Both the position numbers and the translations under genes were made by a program. Shown piece by piece: positions 37,126-45,179 of a stretch of 64,000 nucleotides of DNA. The notes beneath the pieces were generated by a model, which did not search any database, had not been told where the DNA came from, and was given only the letters and a program-made list of their open reading frames with translations. Numbering within the stretch: the stretch's first letter is position 1; every line of letters starts with the position of its first letter. This DNA is from Ulvibacter litoralis (lineage in GTDB: Bacteria; Bacteroidota; Bacteroidia; Flavobacteriales; Flavobacteriaceae): positions 1,141,085-1,205,084 of the forward strand of contig NZ_FNBA01000001.1 of assembly GCF_900102055.1 (NCBI RefSeq), read 5' to 3'.

Positions 37126-39131
37126 TGTAGTGGAAGTTTATATTCTAGGATGGTCCCATTTTCAATTTTGGAAATCACCTTCATCTGACCTTTTAATACT
37201 TTGGTTCTTTCCAGAAGTGTTTTTAATCCAAGTGATTTCTTGTCTTGGTATTTTTCGTTAAAATCGAACCCTACGCCATTGTCTTTGATAGAGATGATAA
37301 TATTGTTCGCAAATCTTTTTACAAGTACTTTACTTGCTTCGGCATTGGCATGTTTTATAATATTACTCAAACTTTCTTGAACAATGCGATAAATATTCAC
37401 TTCTTCTTCAGGAGTAAACAAATTATCGATGTTATCTATTTCCGAAGAAATAAATAAACTCGTGTTTTCATCTATCTGACGAATGGTGTGTTCTATTGCT
37501 TTTGTGATGCCTAATTCCTGAAGCGCAAAAGGGTGTAAGTCTCTTGAGATGTTTCGAACTTCATCTATGGTTTTATCAACCATCTCCATTGTATCTTGGT
37601 CTCCAGTAGAAATAAGTTTGTTTTTTATAACCAGTAGTTGTTGCCCAATACCATCGTGTAAATCTTTCGATATTCGCATTCGTTCTTGCTCTTGCGATAC
37701 CAATAATTTTTGGCTAAATCCTTCTTGAAGGTTCTTTTTACTCTTTAAGTTACGTCTGTTTCTGGAAAGCAGAATGATTCCGAAGCCCAACATAATAGCT
37801 AAGCTGATAAAGAACATTACTTTTTTGAAGGTTTGGGTATCTTTCTCTAGTAATTTAATATTGGTATTCTTTTCAACCAGTTCTTTTTCCTTCTTTTGCA
37901 TATCAAATAGGGTTTGATAATAGGCGAGGGAATTTGCGTTACTTCTGCTGTAAAGAGAGTCTCTAATTACGGCATATTGGTCTTTGTTTTCTAAACTTTT
38001 TTTGTAGTTTCCTAAGTTTTTATAAATTTCTGAAAGCATTAAGTGCGAATCCATGATTTCGTCTTCAACACCAAGTTTTTCAGCATTCTCAAGTTTTTTA
38101 TTTGCGTAAAATAAACTGTTGTCATAATCGCCTATTGCAATTAAAAAGGTGGCGTGAGCGCTGTTAAAGTTTAGTTCAGCACTAGGGTCTCCGAGTGCAC
38201 TGTCGTAATACGGCTTGATGGTTAAAATTTCTTGTTTTGCCTTTATTAATTCTTTGTGTTCGCTATAATATTCAGATAATTTGGAGTGAATATTAATAAA
38301 CATCTTTGTGTTTAGTGTGTCTGTGAGGTTTTTCTTGGCTTCTAATAAATACTTTAACCTGAGTTCTGAATCACCTGTTTTTTGATAATCGAGTGCTTGG
38401 TTGAAATATTCCGTCGATAAAAACTCTTTTAAATCAAGTGTTTTTAATTTTGTGATTAATTCGGCCCGTTCCTTTTTAGCAAGCTCATAAAATCCATTGA
38501 TGCTAAACATGGTAATTTTACCTTGTTGTGCTCGGAGCATGTATTGATAGTCTTTTAGCGATTCATAAATAATATAGGCATCGTTAAAGTCTTTACGGGC
38601 AGATACAAACTCACCTAAACTAGACCGGGCATGACCTCGTAGTAGTAAAGCGTCTGCGATGTGAATGGAATCTTTGCTAGAAAAATTTTGTAACGCTAAG
38701 GTATAATCTTCAATAGCTTCTTTGTAATTTTTTGTGTAGTGCGCGAGTCCCTTTTTTAAATACAAGCCTCCTAATAAAAAGCTGTCTTTAATTTTATATT
38801 TATGAGCTAACACCCCGTTTAAAATTACAATTGCTTTTTCTGGATCATTGCCAATATTGGTAAGTGGATGCTGCAAGTTCATTGCTTTTTTTGCAGCTTG
38901 CTCAATGCTGTCCATATCTTTGGCAAGATTGATGTAAATTTGGCTATAATCGATAAATGTTTTTGTGTCTTTTCGAAACGATTTTGATAAGACAGAGTCT
39001 AAAGCGGTTAATTTTAAGACGTTATCGGTTGTTGTGTCTGCGATGTTTTTATAATGCCTTACATCTTGTGCAACCATAGAGATGGCAAACAGAAATAGCA
39101 GGGGAGCTATAACTAAAGATTTGTGAAGCAT
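37122..39131 (-). CDS. TPR-containing sensor histidine kinase (HisKA_3 type)
   Basis: A 669-residue membrane kinase. A signal peptide (ending MVAQ) places about 400 residues of TPR-like helices in the periplasm (for example LKKGLAHYTKNYKEAIEDYTLAL, with the A-Y-G spacing of TPRs). A coiled coil, one transmembrane helix (about 438-457, VMFFISLAIMLGFGIILL), the dimerisation/phospho-acceptor box SKDLHDGIGQQL (His492) and an ATPase domain with VQESLSNIIKHANA and DNGVGFDF follow. The architecture matches the TPR-kinases common in Flavobacteriia. The periplasmic TPRs probably bind a protein or peptide rather than a small ligand. It is coupled to the NarL-type regulator. Confidence 0.92.
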   Translation of the reverse strand: MLHKSLVIAPLLFLFAISMVAQDVRHYKNIADTTTDNVLKLTALDSVLSKSFRKDTKTFIDYSQIYINLAKDMDSIEQAAKKAMNLQHPLTNIGNDPEKAIVILNGVLAHKYKIKDSFLLGGLYLKKGLAHYTKNYKEAIEDYTLALQNFSSKDSIHIADALLLRGHARSSLGEFVSARKDFNDAYIIYESLKDYQYMLRAQQGKITMFSINGFYELAKKERAELITKLKTLDLKEFLSTEYFNQALDYQKTGDSELRLKYLLEAKKNLTDTLNTKMFINIHSKLSEYYSEHKELIKAKQEILTIKPYYDSALGDPSAELNFNSAHATFLIAIGDYDNSLFYANKKLENAEKLGVEDEIMDSHLMLSEIYKNLGNYKKSLENKDQYAVIRDSLYSRSNANSLAYYQTLFDMQKKEKELVEKNTNIKLLEKDTQTFKKVMFFISLAIMLGFGIILLSRNRRNLKSKKNLQEGFSQKLLVSQEQERMRISKDLHDGIGQQLLVIKNKLISTGDQDTMEMVDKTIDEVRNISRDLHPFALQELGITKAIEHTIRQIDENTSLFISSEIDNIDNLFTPEEEVNIYRIVQESLSNIIKHANAEASKVLVKRFANNIIISIKDNGVGFDFNEKYQDKKSLGLKTLLERTKVLKGQMKVISKIENGTILEYKLPLQ

Positions 39132-39194
39132 TCGTGTTTTTTAAGTTTGTTGTAGGTATTAAAAGTACTAAAAAAAAATCAACTTTTTAGCAAT

Positions 39195-39632
39195 CTATTT
39201 AACATACAGACAGTTTCTTCCATAGTCAATAACCCCTCTTTGTTGCTTTAAAAAATCCGCGCCAATAATCCCGTGAACAGCTGTTTCGTCTGCTTGTCGA
39301 AGGGCTTCATTTACGTGAGATAAGTCGAAAAGAACAAAATCCATTTTTGAAGTCGTCCATTTTTTAATTTGAATGGTGTTATTTCTAGCTACTTTGGTTT
39401 CCATATTAATAGCCCCAGCCCCAGCTGCTTTAATGTCGCTCTCTTCACTGGTAAGTGCGAAATGACTTGTATGTGAAAAACCAATGCAACTCGTTGACGC
39501 TCCTGTGTCTAGGATGAATTGGCCTGCGATATTGTTTATTTTTGCTGAAAATTTATAGTGTCCTGTAGCTAATTTTTTTAATGGAATTCTGTAAAAACCA
39601 TTGCCTTCAAGGAAATTTCTTAGATGCGTCAC
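39195..39632 (-). CDS. Retropepsin-like aspartyl protease
   Basis: 145 residues if translated from the GTG at 39630-39632. The frame is open further upstream to 39701, but that region overlaps the divergent tatD promoter and start and has no family character. The hallmark is FILDTGASTSC (Asp42), the DTG catalytic motif of single-domain, dimer-forming retropepsins. HGIIGADFL near the C-terminus is the conserved hydrophobic-hydrophobic-Gly element. I see no signal peptide, so it may act in the cytoplasm. Natural substrates of bacterial retropepsins are mostly unknown. It is downstream of no clear operon partner and divergent from tatD. Confidence 0.8.
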   Translation of the reverse strand: MTHLRNFLEGNGFYRIPLKKLATGHYKFSAKINNIAGQFILDTGASTSCIGFSHTSHFALTSEESDIKAAGAGAINMETKVARNNTIQIKKWTTSKMDFVLFDLSHVNEALRQADETAVHGIIGADFLKQQRGVIDYGRNCLYVK

Positions 39633-39641
39633 GTTACTTTT

Positions 39642-39675
39642 TTTGTAAAGATAGCAAACAAAATAAGTAGCTTTG
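39642..39675 (+). promoter_or_regulatory. Promoter of tatD
   Basis: TTTG (39642-39645), a 22 nt spacer and TAGCTTTG (39668-39675) match the Bacteroidota consensus. Only 4 nt separate the -7 box from the ATG at 39680, so the transcript may be leaderless. Confidence 0.45.
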
Positions 39676-39679
39676 CAGT

Positions 39680-40444
39680 ATGTTAACAGATACCCACACA
39701 CATTTATATAGTGATGCTTTTGAAGCAGACCAAGACGAAATGATGCAACGTGCCATAGCGGCTGGAGTGACTCGTTTTTTTATACCCGCAATAGATTCTG
39801 CGACAACGGAGGCGATGTACCAATTAGAACAAAAGTATCCAGATCAGGTTTATTTGATGATGGGATTACACCCTACATCGGTAAAAAGCAATTATAAAGA
39901 GGAACTTCTTCATATAGAAGCGCAATTTGAAAAGCGGAATTTTTATGCAGTGGGTGAGATTGGAATTGATTTGTATTGGGACACTTCAACGCTAGACATT
40001 CAGCAAGAAGCATTTCGGTATCAGATACAGTTGGCGAAAAAGCATAAACTACCTATTGTAATTCATTGTCGGGAGGCATTTAACGAGGTTTTTGAAGTGT
40101 TAGAAAGTGAAAAAGGAGAGGATCTCTTCGGAATATTTCATTGCTTCACAGGAAGTTTAGAGCAAGCTAAACAAGCAATTTCGTATAATATGAAATTAGG
40201 TATTGGGGGTGTTGTCACCTTTAAGAATGGGAAGATTGATACCTTCTTACATCAAATAGACTTGAAACATATTGTATTAGAGACTGATTCGCCCTACCTT
40301 TCTCCCGTGCCATTTCGAGGCAAGCGTAATGAAAGCAGTTATCTTTGTTATGTAAGTAAAAAGCTTTCAGATATTTACCAGCTTTCCGAAGCCGAAATAG
40401 CCCACATCACGACAGAAAATTCCAAAGCAGTTTTTGGGATCTAA
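39680..40444 (+). CDS. tatD: TatD-family metal-dependent hydrolase/DNase
   Basis: A 254-residue TIM-barrel metal hydrolase. Metal ligands are in place: DTHTHLYSD (His6, His8), VGEIGID, IHCREAF, FHCFTGS and ETDSPYLSP. Family members have 3'-5' DNase activity and act in DNA repair or turnover, and some have D-aminoacyl-tRNA or other activities, so the substrate is not certain. ansA follows after 14 nt, so the two genes are cotranscribed. Confidence 0.92.
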   Translation: MLTDTHTHLYSDAFEADQDEMMQRAIAAGVTRFFIPAIDSATTEAMYQLEQKYPDQVYLMMGLHPTSVKSNYKEELLHIEAQFEKRNFYAVGEIGIDLYWDTSTLDIQQEAFRYQIQLAKKHKLPIVIHCREAFNEVFEVLESEKGEDLFGIFHCFTGSLEQAKQAISYNMKLGIGGVVTFKNGKIDTFLHQIDLKHIVLETDSPYLSPVPFRGKRNESSYLCYVSKKLSDIYQLSEAEIAHITTENSKAVFGI

Positions 40445-40458
40445 AACTTCAGAGAAGA

Positions 40459-41487
40459 ATGACAAAAAAATCGAACATACTACTTATATATACAGGAGGT
40501 ACTATTGGGATGATCAAAGATTTTGAAACTGGCGCACTGCGTAATTTCAATTTTGACGATTTATTGAAACATATTCCAGAGTTGAAATTATTAGATTGTG
40601 ACATTGCAACCACTAGTTTTGAGGCTCCTATAGATAGTTCGAACATGAATCCTTCTTTTTGGGCAGAAATAGCAACACTTATAGAGGTTAACTATGAAGC
40701 GTATGATGGTTTTGTGGTATTGCATGGTAGTGATACAATGTCTTATACAGCTTCAGCCTTGAGTTTTATGCTAGAGAATTTAGCAAAGCCAGTCGTATTT
40801 ACAGGGTCTCAATTACCTATTGGTGATTTTAGAACAGATGCGAAGGAAAATTTAATTACGTCTATTCAGATTGCAGCCTTACAGGAAAAGGGGCGACCTG
40901 TACTCACAGAGGTTTGTCTTTATTTTGAATACAAATTATACCGTGCAAACAGAACAACGAAAATAAATGCCGAACATTTTGAAGCTTTTGCATCGTTAAA
41001 TTATCCTCCATTGGTAGAAAGTGGAGTGCATTTAAAGGTAAATAACGAAGCATTGTTTGTAGCCAATCGAAGAAAAAAGTTGAAGGTTCATAAAAAAATG
41101 GAATCAAATATTCTCTTGATTAAAATGTTTCCAGGATTAGATCGACCTACGTTAGAATACCTTTTAGCCTATCCAGATTTAAAAGGATTGATTTTAGAAA
41201 CCTATGGTAGCGGCAATTGCACGAACGAAGAGTGGTTTTTAAAAGCCATTAAAAAAGTACTTCAAAAGAAAATTCCCGTTGTTAACGTAACACAATGCTC
41301 TGGAGGAAGCGTAAGTATGGGGCAATATGAAACGAGTATGGACCTTAAAAAGATGGGTGTTATCTCAGGGAAAGACGTGACTACGGAAGCTGCTTTGGCA
41401 AAATTAATGTATTTAATGGGGCAAAATGTTTCGTCTAATAGCTTTAAAACCATCTTTGAAACATCATTACGAGGTGAAATGCAATAA
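40459..41487 (+). CDS. ansA: Type I (cytoplasmic) L-asparaginase
   Basis: A 342-residue amidohydrolase converting asparagine to aspartate and ammonia. The first catalytic Thr lies in YTGGTIGM (Thr12 or Thr15 region) and the second in HGSDTMSYTASALSFML; VFTGSQLPIG is the family strand following. No signal peptide is present, and the length is typical of type I enzymes. Cotranscribed with tatD. A weak hairpin follows near 41551. Confidence 0.93.
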   Translation: MTKKSNILLIYTGGTIGMIKDFETGALRNFNFDDLLKHIPELKLLDCDIATTSFEAPIDSSNMNPSFWAEIATLIEVNYEAYDGFVVLHGSDTMSYTASALSFMLENLAKPVVFTGSQLPIGDFRTDAKENLITSIQIAALQEKGRPVLTEVCLYFEYKLYRANRTTKINAEHFEAFASLNYPPLVESGVHLKVNNEALFVANRRKKLKVHKKMESNILLIKMFPGLDRPTLEYLLAYPDLKGLILETYGSGNCTNEEWFLKAIKKVLQKKIPVVNVTQCSGGSVSMGQYETSMDLKKMGVISGKDVTTEAALAKLMYLMGQNVSSNSFKTIFETSLRGEMQ

Positions 41488-41550
41488 ATAATAGACTAAA
41501 GTCTTTTTATTGCGTTACTTTTTTTTGTTATTTGCCATCCTATTAATTTT

Positions 41551-41563
41551 AACCCTTTGGGTT
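41551..41563 (+). terminator. Weak hairpin between ansA and tRNA-Ser
   Basis: AACCC/GGGTT with a 3 nt loop followed by TTTA. The stem is short, so this is at best a weak terminator for tatD-ansA. Confidence 0.3.
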
Positions 41564-41570
41564 TTATAAT

Positions 41571-41658
41571 AGAGAGGTGGCCGAGTGGTCGAAGGCGCAC
41601 GCCTGGAAAGCGTGTATACGCCAAAAGCGTATCGAGGGTTCGAATCCCTTCCTCTCTG
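41571..41658 (+). tRNA. tRNA-Ser(GGA)
   Basis: An 88 nt class II tRNA. The acceptor stem AGAGAGG (41571-41577) pairs with CCTCTCT (41651-41657) and the discriminator is G41658. The anticodon stem CACGC/GCGTG encloses the loop CTGGAAA, anticodon GGA at 41605-41607. A long variable arm (TATACGCCAAAAGCGTA) and the T-loop GGTTCGAATCC are clear. CCA is not encoded, so it must be added. Confidence 0.97.
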
Positions 41659-42025
41659 CAAATTTGTAATAGTACTTTGAAATGTGATGCTTGTGGGTAA
41701 GAATACGATTGTATGTATTCTAGCTTGTTTAAATAGAAACATTTTCTTTTAATTAAGAAATTTAAAGATGATTTCTGTTTGAAATCGTGCTGTTTGATAG
41801 TTATTTATGCGTTTTTACGTTAAAAAGAAGCGACTTTTTTGGTTAAAAAAGAAGATTCAATAGGGTAGTTTACCTTAATAAATTACGTTTTAACTTAAAA
41901 TTGTATTGGTAACAACTTTAAATACAGCAAATACGGGCTTGCGTTAAATATATTATTGCAGATTAACTAAATTATTTTATATCTTTAAAACCTTAAACTA
42001 AAAACAAATCTTTAAGTCGATAGCA
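41659..42025. other. Intergenic region between tRNA-Ser and the exb operon
   Basis: 367 nt of AT-rich DNA. I find no ORF of coding character on either strand and no RNA gene I recognise. The last about 70 nt contain the probable exbB promoter; the middle has several T- and A-runs. Confidence 0.6.
41956..41987 (+). promoter_or_regulatory. Promoter candidate of the exb operon
   Basis: TTG (41956-41958), 21 nt, TATCTTTA (41980-41987; last base deviates from TAnnTTTG). The ATG of exbB is 38 nt downstream. Confidence 0.4.
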
Positions 42026-42823
42026 ATGAAAAAATTATTTTCTATTATGGCAATTGCCGCACTAGTTTTTGCGGGAACATTAACTGCATCTGCAGCACAA
42101 ACTTCGCCAACAAGCACACAATCTCTAACTACAGCAGCGACTGTATCATTTGTACAAGATGAGGAAGCTGGCTCAACAGAGGAGCCACAAGGATGGCATC
42201 AAGATTTAAAACAACGTTTCATTGAAGGGGGTCCTAGTTTTATGGGGATTGTACTTTTATGTTTAATTCTTGGTTTAGCAATTGCTATTGAAAGAATTAT
42301 TTATTTAAATCTTTCTACAACTAACACTCAAAAGTTAGCTCAAAACGTAGAAGACGCATTAAGTAGTGGTGGTATTGAAGCTGCTAAGGAAGTTTGTAGA
42401 AATACAAAAGGACCTGTAGCATCTATCTACTATCAAGGTCTTGATCGTGCAGACGAAAGTATTGAAGCTGCTGAAAAAGCAGTAGTTGCTTACGGTGGTG
42501 TTCAAATGGGACAATTAGAGAAAAACGTTTCTTGGATTTCATTATTTATCGCTCTTGCTCCAATGCTTGGTTTCATGGGAACTGTAATTGGTATGATTTT
42601 AGCATTTGATAAAATTGAAGCAGCAGGTGATATGAATCCTTCTCTTGTAGCAGGGGGTATTAAAGTAGCACTTTTAACAACTGTATTTGGTTTAGTTGTA
42701 GCGATTATTCTTCAAATTTTTTACAATTATATCATTGCAAAAATTGATAGCATTGTAAACAGTATGGAAGATGCATCTATCACATTAATTGATATGTTGG
42801 TAGACTACAAAAACAAAAGATAA
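42026..42823 (+). CDS. exbB: ExbB/TolQ/MotA-family proton channel subunit
   Basis: A 265-residue inner-membrane stator subunit that energises TonB with proton flow. Unlike E. coli ExbB, the protein starts with a signal-peptide-like segment (MKKLFSIMAIAALVFAGTLTASA) and a Ser/Thr/Glu-rich stretch; helix 1 begins only at about residue 72 (FMGIVLLCLILGLAIAIERI). The MotA_ExbB core follows, with LGFMGTVIGMILAF and GIKVALLTTVFGLVVAI forming helices 2 and 3. It is the first gene of exbB-orf-exbD-exbD and probably powers the TonB receptors encoded at 5260 and 19269. Confidence 0.92.
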   Translation: MKKLFSIMAIAALVFAGTLTASAAQTSPTSTQSLTTAATVSFVQDEEAGSTEEPQGWHQDLKQRFIEGGPSFMGIVLLCLILGLAIAIERIIYLNLSTTNTQKLAQNVEDALSSGGIEAAKEVCRNTKGPVASIYYQGLDRADESIEAAEKAVVAYGGVQMGQLEKNVSWISLFIALAPMLGFMGTVIGMILAFDKIEAAGDMNPSLVAGGIKVALLTTVFGLVVAIILQIFYNYIIAKIDSIVNSMEDASITLIDMLVDYKNKR

Positions 42824-42841
42824 TTTTAAAACACACCAATA

Positions 42842-43270
42842 ATGGGTTTACATAAAATTTTAAAAATAGTAGCATTAATCCTTAGTATTGCTGGAGTTAT
42901 TTCTCTTGCAATGATAGTTTCTAAGGGAGATGATGCTGTTAAAGCAACCGGAGAAGGACTAGATTGGTTTTTATATGTAGCGTATATCATGTTGGCCATT
43001 GTACTTCTTTTTGTAATAGTGTTTGTGATAAAAGGACTTTTATCAGGGAATATTAAAAATACACTTATTGCAATTGGATCTTTCTTAGCAATCGTAGTCG
43101 TATCTTATGTTTTATCAGACGGTACAGAAACAATGTTAAAAGATGGTACAATGCTTTCAGCTAGTGGTTCTAAATGGATCTCTACGGGACTGTATGTATT
43201 TTATATCTTAGGAGTTCTTGCAATTGCAGCAATGGTATTTAGTGGAATTAAGAAAATAACAACAAAATAA
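42842..43270 (+). CDS. Four-helix membrane protein inside the exb operon
   Basis: 142 residues with four hydrophobic helices (about 7-26, 41-62, 72-90, 113-135) and short loops; no catalytic motif is visible. It lies between exbB (18 nt) and exbD (1 nt), so it is cotranscribed and probably coupled to exbD translation. A gene of this kind is a recurrent member of Bacteroidota exb clusters. It could be an accessory subunit of the ExbB-ExbD motor, but its role is unknown. Confidence 0.7.
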   Translation: MGLHKILKIVALILSIAGVISLAMIVSKGDDAVKATGEGLDWFLYVAYIMLAIVLLFVIVFVIKGLLSGNIKNTLIAIGSFLAIVVVSYVLSDGTETMLKDGTMLSASGSKWISTGLYVFYILGVLAIAAMVFSGIKKITTK

Positions 43271-43271
43271 T

Positions 43272-43892
43272 ATGGCAAGAAGAGCAACACCAGAAGTTAA
43301 TGCAGGGTCTATGGCAGACATCGCATTCCTGTTGCTTATCTTCTTTTTGGTAACAACTACCATCGAGAAAGATAAGGGGATTGCTAGACAGTTGCCTCCA
43401 AATGAAGATGTAGTCGATCCTCCAGTTATAAAGCAAAAGAACTTATTCATTGTAAATGTGAATAAAAATGATCAATTGCTTGTTGAGGATGATTTGATGG
43501 AGCTTAAAGATTTACGTCAAGCTGCAATCGAATTTTTAGACAATGGTGGGGCTGCAAAAGGGTCACCAGAATATTGTGCACATTGTAAAGGGAAAAGAAG
43601 TCCTGATTCATCAGACAATCCTGACAAGGCAGTAATATCTGTACAAAACGATAGGCTTACTTCTTATAAAATGTATATCGCTGTTCAAAATGAATTAGTG
43701 GCGGCGTACAACTTTTTAAGAGATAGAGAGTCTCAACGTTTATACGGATGGAAATTTACCGAAGTTAAGAAGGCTATTGACGAAGGGAATTATAGTGGAA
43801 ACGAAGAGGCGGCTCAGGCTAAATTAGAGAATATCCAAAAATTATTTCCTTTGAAACTATCTGAGGCAGAACCGAAAAAAACAGGACAATAA
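43272..43892 (+). CDS. exbD: ExbD/TolR-family protein, extended, with CxxC insert
   Basis: A 206-residue single-pass protein with a periplasmic domain, the proton-carrying partner of ExbB. Asp16 in MADIAFLLLIFFLV matches the essential Asp25 of E. coli ExbD. E. coli ExbD has 141 residues; here a loop of about 25 residues with YCAHCKGK (Cys102, Cys105) interrupts the periplasmic domain, and a charged C-terminal tail is added. The CxxC pair could form a disulfide or bind metal. A second ExbD follows 13 nt downstream, so the complex is probably a heteromer. Confidence 0.9.
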   Translation: MARRATPEVNAGSMADIAFLLLIFFLVTTTIEKDKGIARQLPPNEDVVDPPVIKQKNLFIVNVNKNDQLLVEDDLMELKDLRQAAIEFLDNGGAAKGSPEYCAHCKGKRSPDSSDNPDKAVISVQNDRLTSYKMYIAVQNELVAAYNFLRDRESQRLYGWKFTEVKKAIDEGNYSGNEEAAQAKLENIQKLFPLKLSEAEPKKTGQ

Positions 43893-43905
43893 AACAAGGA
43901 AAATT

Positions 43906-44379
43906 ATGTCAAAATTCACAAAGAAAAAAAGCGGTGAGTTACCACCAGTGAATACTGCATCTTTACCAGATATTGTATTTATGTTATTGTTCTTTTTTAT
44001 GGTTGTAACTGTATTAAGAAATAATAATCTATTGGTGAAAAACGAATTGCCAAAAGCAGATCAAGTTGAAAAACTGAAGAAAGATCGTTCAGTATATATT
44101 TTCGCTGGAAAACCTAGTGCTCGCTATGCAGATAAGTATGGTAAGGAAGGTAAAATCCAAATTGGAGATAAGTACACAGATGTTTCGAATGTAAAATTCG
44201 CTTTGACTGAAGCAAGACAAAAACTTTTACCAGAACTTCAAGATAAAGTAATGGTGGCTTTAAAAGTAGATAAGGAAACTAACACAGGTCTAGTAACAGA
44301 CATTAAACAAGAGTTACGTGACTTAAATATGTTAAAGCTTATTTATATTGCTGCACCAGGTACCGAAATTGGAAAGTAA
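43906..44379 (+). CDS. exbD: Second ExbD/TolR-family protein
   Basis: A 157-residue ExbD paralogue of ordinary length. The transmembrane helix begins LPDIVFMLLFFFMVV, with Asp22 at the proton-relay position. The periplasmic part has the usual ExbD strand-helix pattern (EGKIQIGDKYTDVSNVKFAL) and lacks the CxxC insert of its neighbour. Two ExbD genes per operon are common in this phylum. Last gene of the operon, followed by a hairpin. Confidence 0.9.
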   Translation: MSKFTKKKSGELPPVNTASLPDIVFMLLFFFMVVTVLRNNNLLVKNELPKADQVEKLKKDRSVYIFAGKPSARYADKYGKEGKIQIGDKYTDVSNVKFALTEARQKLLPELQDKVMVALKVDKETNTGLVTDIKQELRDLNMLKLIYIAAPGTEIGK

Positions 44380-44398
44380 TACGTTTTTATAATACTTA

Positions 44399-44440
44399 AA
44401 AAACGCCTTGTCACTGAACTTTCAGTACAAGGCGTTTTTT
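44399..44440 (+). terminator. Intrinsic terminator of the exb operon
   Basis: Stem AACGCCTTGT/ACAAGGCGTT extended inward by ACTGA/TCAGT after a one-base bulge, followed by a run of seven T. Confidence 0.85.
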
Positions 44441-44477
44441 TGTTTCAGATAAATTAAAATACAACTATATTTATCGT

Positions 44478-45179
44478 ATGTCTAAGCATCTATTTAATTC
44501 TTATATCTTTCTATTGCTATCATTTACTCTGATGGCACAGGATACTATTCCAAGCGATTTAGGAGACGCTAAATACCGAGAAGACCAATTTTATGTAGGG
44601 GCAACCTATAACCTTTTAACCAATGTTCCAAGTGGCGTGGACATTCGCGGACTTTCAGGCGGAATACAATTTGGGTATTTGAGAGATATGCCAATTAATA
44701 CAAAGCGAAACGTTGCTATAGCCGTTGGACTAGGATTTTCATTTAATGAATTTGGTCAAACCTTATTTATTGGTGAGGATACTAATGATGAAACAATTTT
44801 TACTGTTCTAGACGATTCAGAAGTAGATTATTCGCGCAACCGATTTAGTACAGCAGCGGTAGAACTTCCTATAGAGTTTCGATGGAGGTCTTCTACGGCA
44901 ACTACCTACCGATTTTGGCGTGTTTATGCGGGATTTAGGGCTGGTTATACCTATTGGTACAAAGCGAGCTTTAAACAGTCTGGAAACAATGTAAATCAGA
45001 CTTCAATTCCTGAGTTTGAAAAATTAAGACTTGGAACCACATTGAGTTTTGGGTATAATACGTTTAATTTCTTTGCGTACTATAGCGTAAACCCCTTTTT
45101 CAAAAATGCAGTCACAACTACAGGAGAGTCCGTAAAGTTTCAAACCATTAGTGTCGGACTTATGTTTTATATCTTATAG
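44478..45179 (+). CDS. PorT-like outer-membrane beta-barrel protein
   Basis: A 233-residue exported protein with a signal peptide ending LMAQ. Repeated amphipathic strands (FYVGATYNLLTN, GGIQFGYLRDM, VAIAVGLGFSFNEFGQ, AVELPIEFRWRSS, WRVYAGFRAGYTYWYK, ISVGLMFYIL) fit the OMP_b-brl_2/PorT-like fold. PorT proper is a T9SS accessory protein, but fold similarity is not enough to assign that role here. Its stop overlaps the convergent gene at 45174 by 6 nt. Confidence 0.7.
   Translation: MSKHLFNSYIFLLLSFTLMAQDTIPSDLGDAKYREDQFYVGATYNLLTNVPSGVDIRGLSGGIQFGYLRDMPINTKRNVAIAVGLGFSFNEFGQTLFIGEDTNDETIFTVLDDSEVDYSRNRFSTAAVELPIEFRWRSSTATTYRFWRVYAGFRAGYTYWYKASFKQSGNNVNQTSIPEFEKLRLGTTLSFGYNTFNFFAYYSVNPFFKNAVTTTGESVKFQTISVGLMFYIL

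Noticed and set aside
39633-39701. Longer N-terminus of the retropepsin-like protein
   Set aside because: It would overlap the divergent tatD promoter and start, begins with a rare start codon and has no family similarity.
41491-41507. Hairpin AGAC-TAAA-GTCT directly after ansA as terminator
   Set aside because: The stem has only four pairs; stability is too low to support the call.
41515-41742. Minus-strand ORF of 75 residues
   Set aside because: It covers the whole tRNA-Ser gene; the tRNA fold is complete, so the ORF is a shadow.
44478-45179. Assignment as the T9SS component PorT
   Set aside because: Only a general barrel pattern is visible; several unrelated Bacteroidota barrels share it and no T9SS gene is adjacent.
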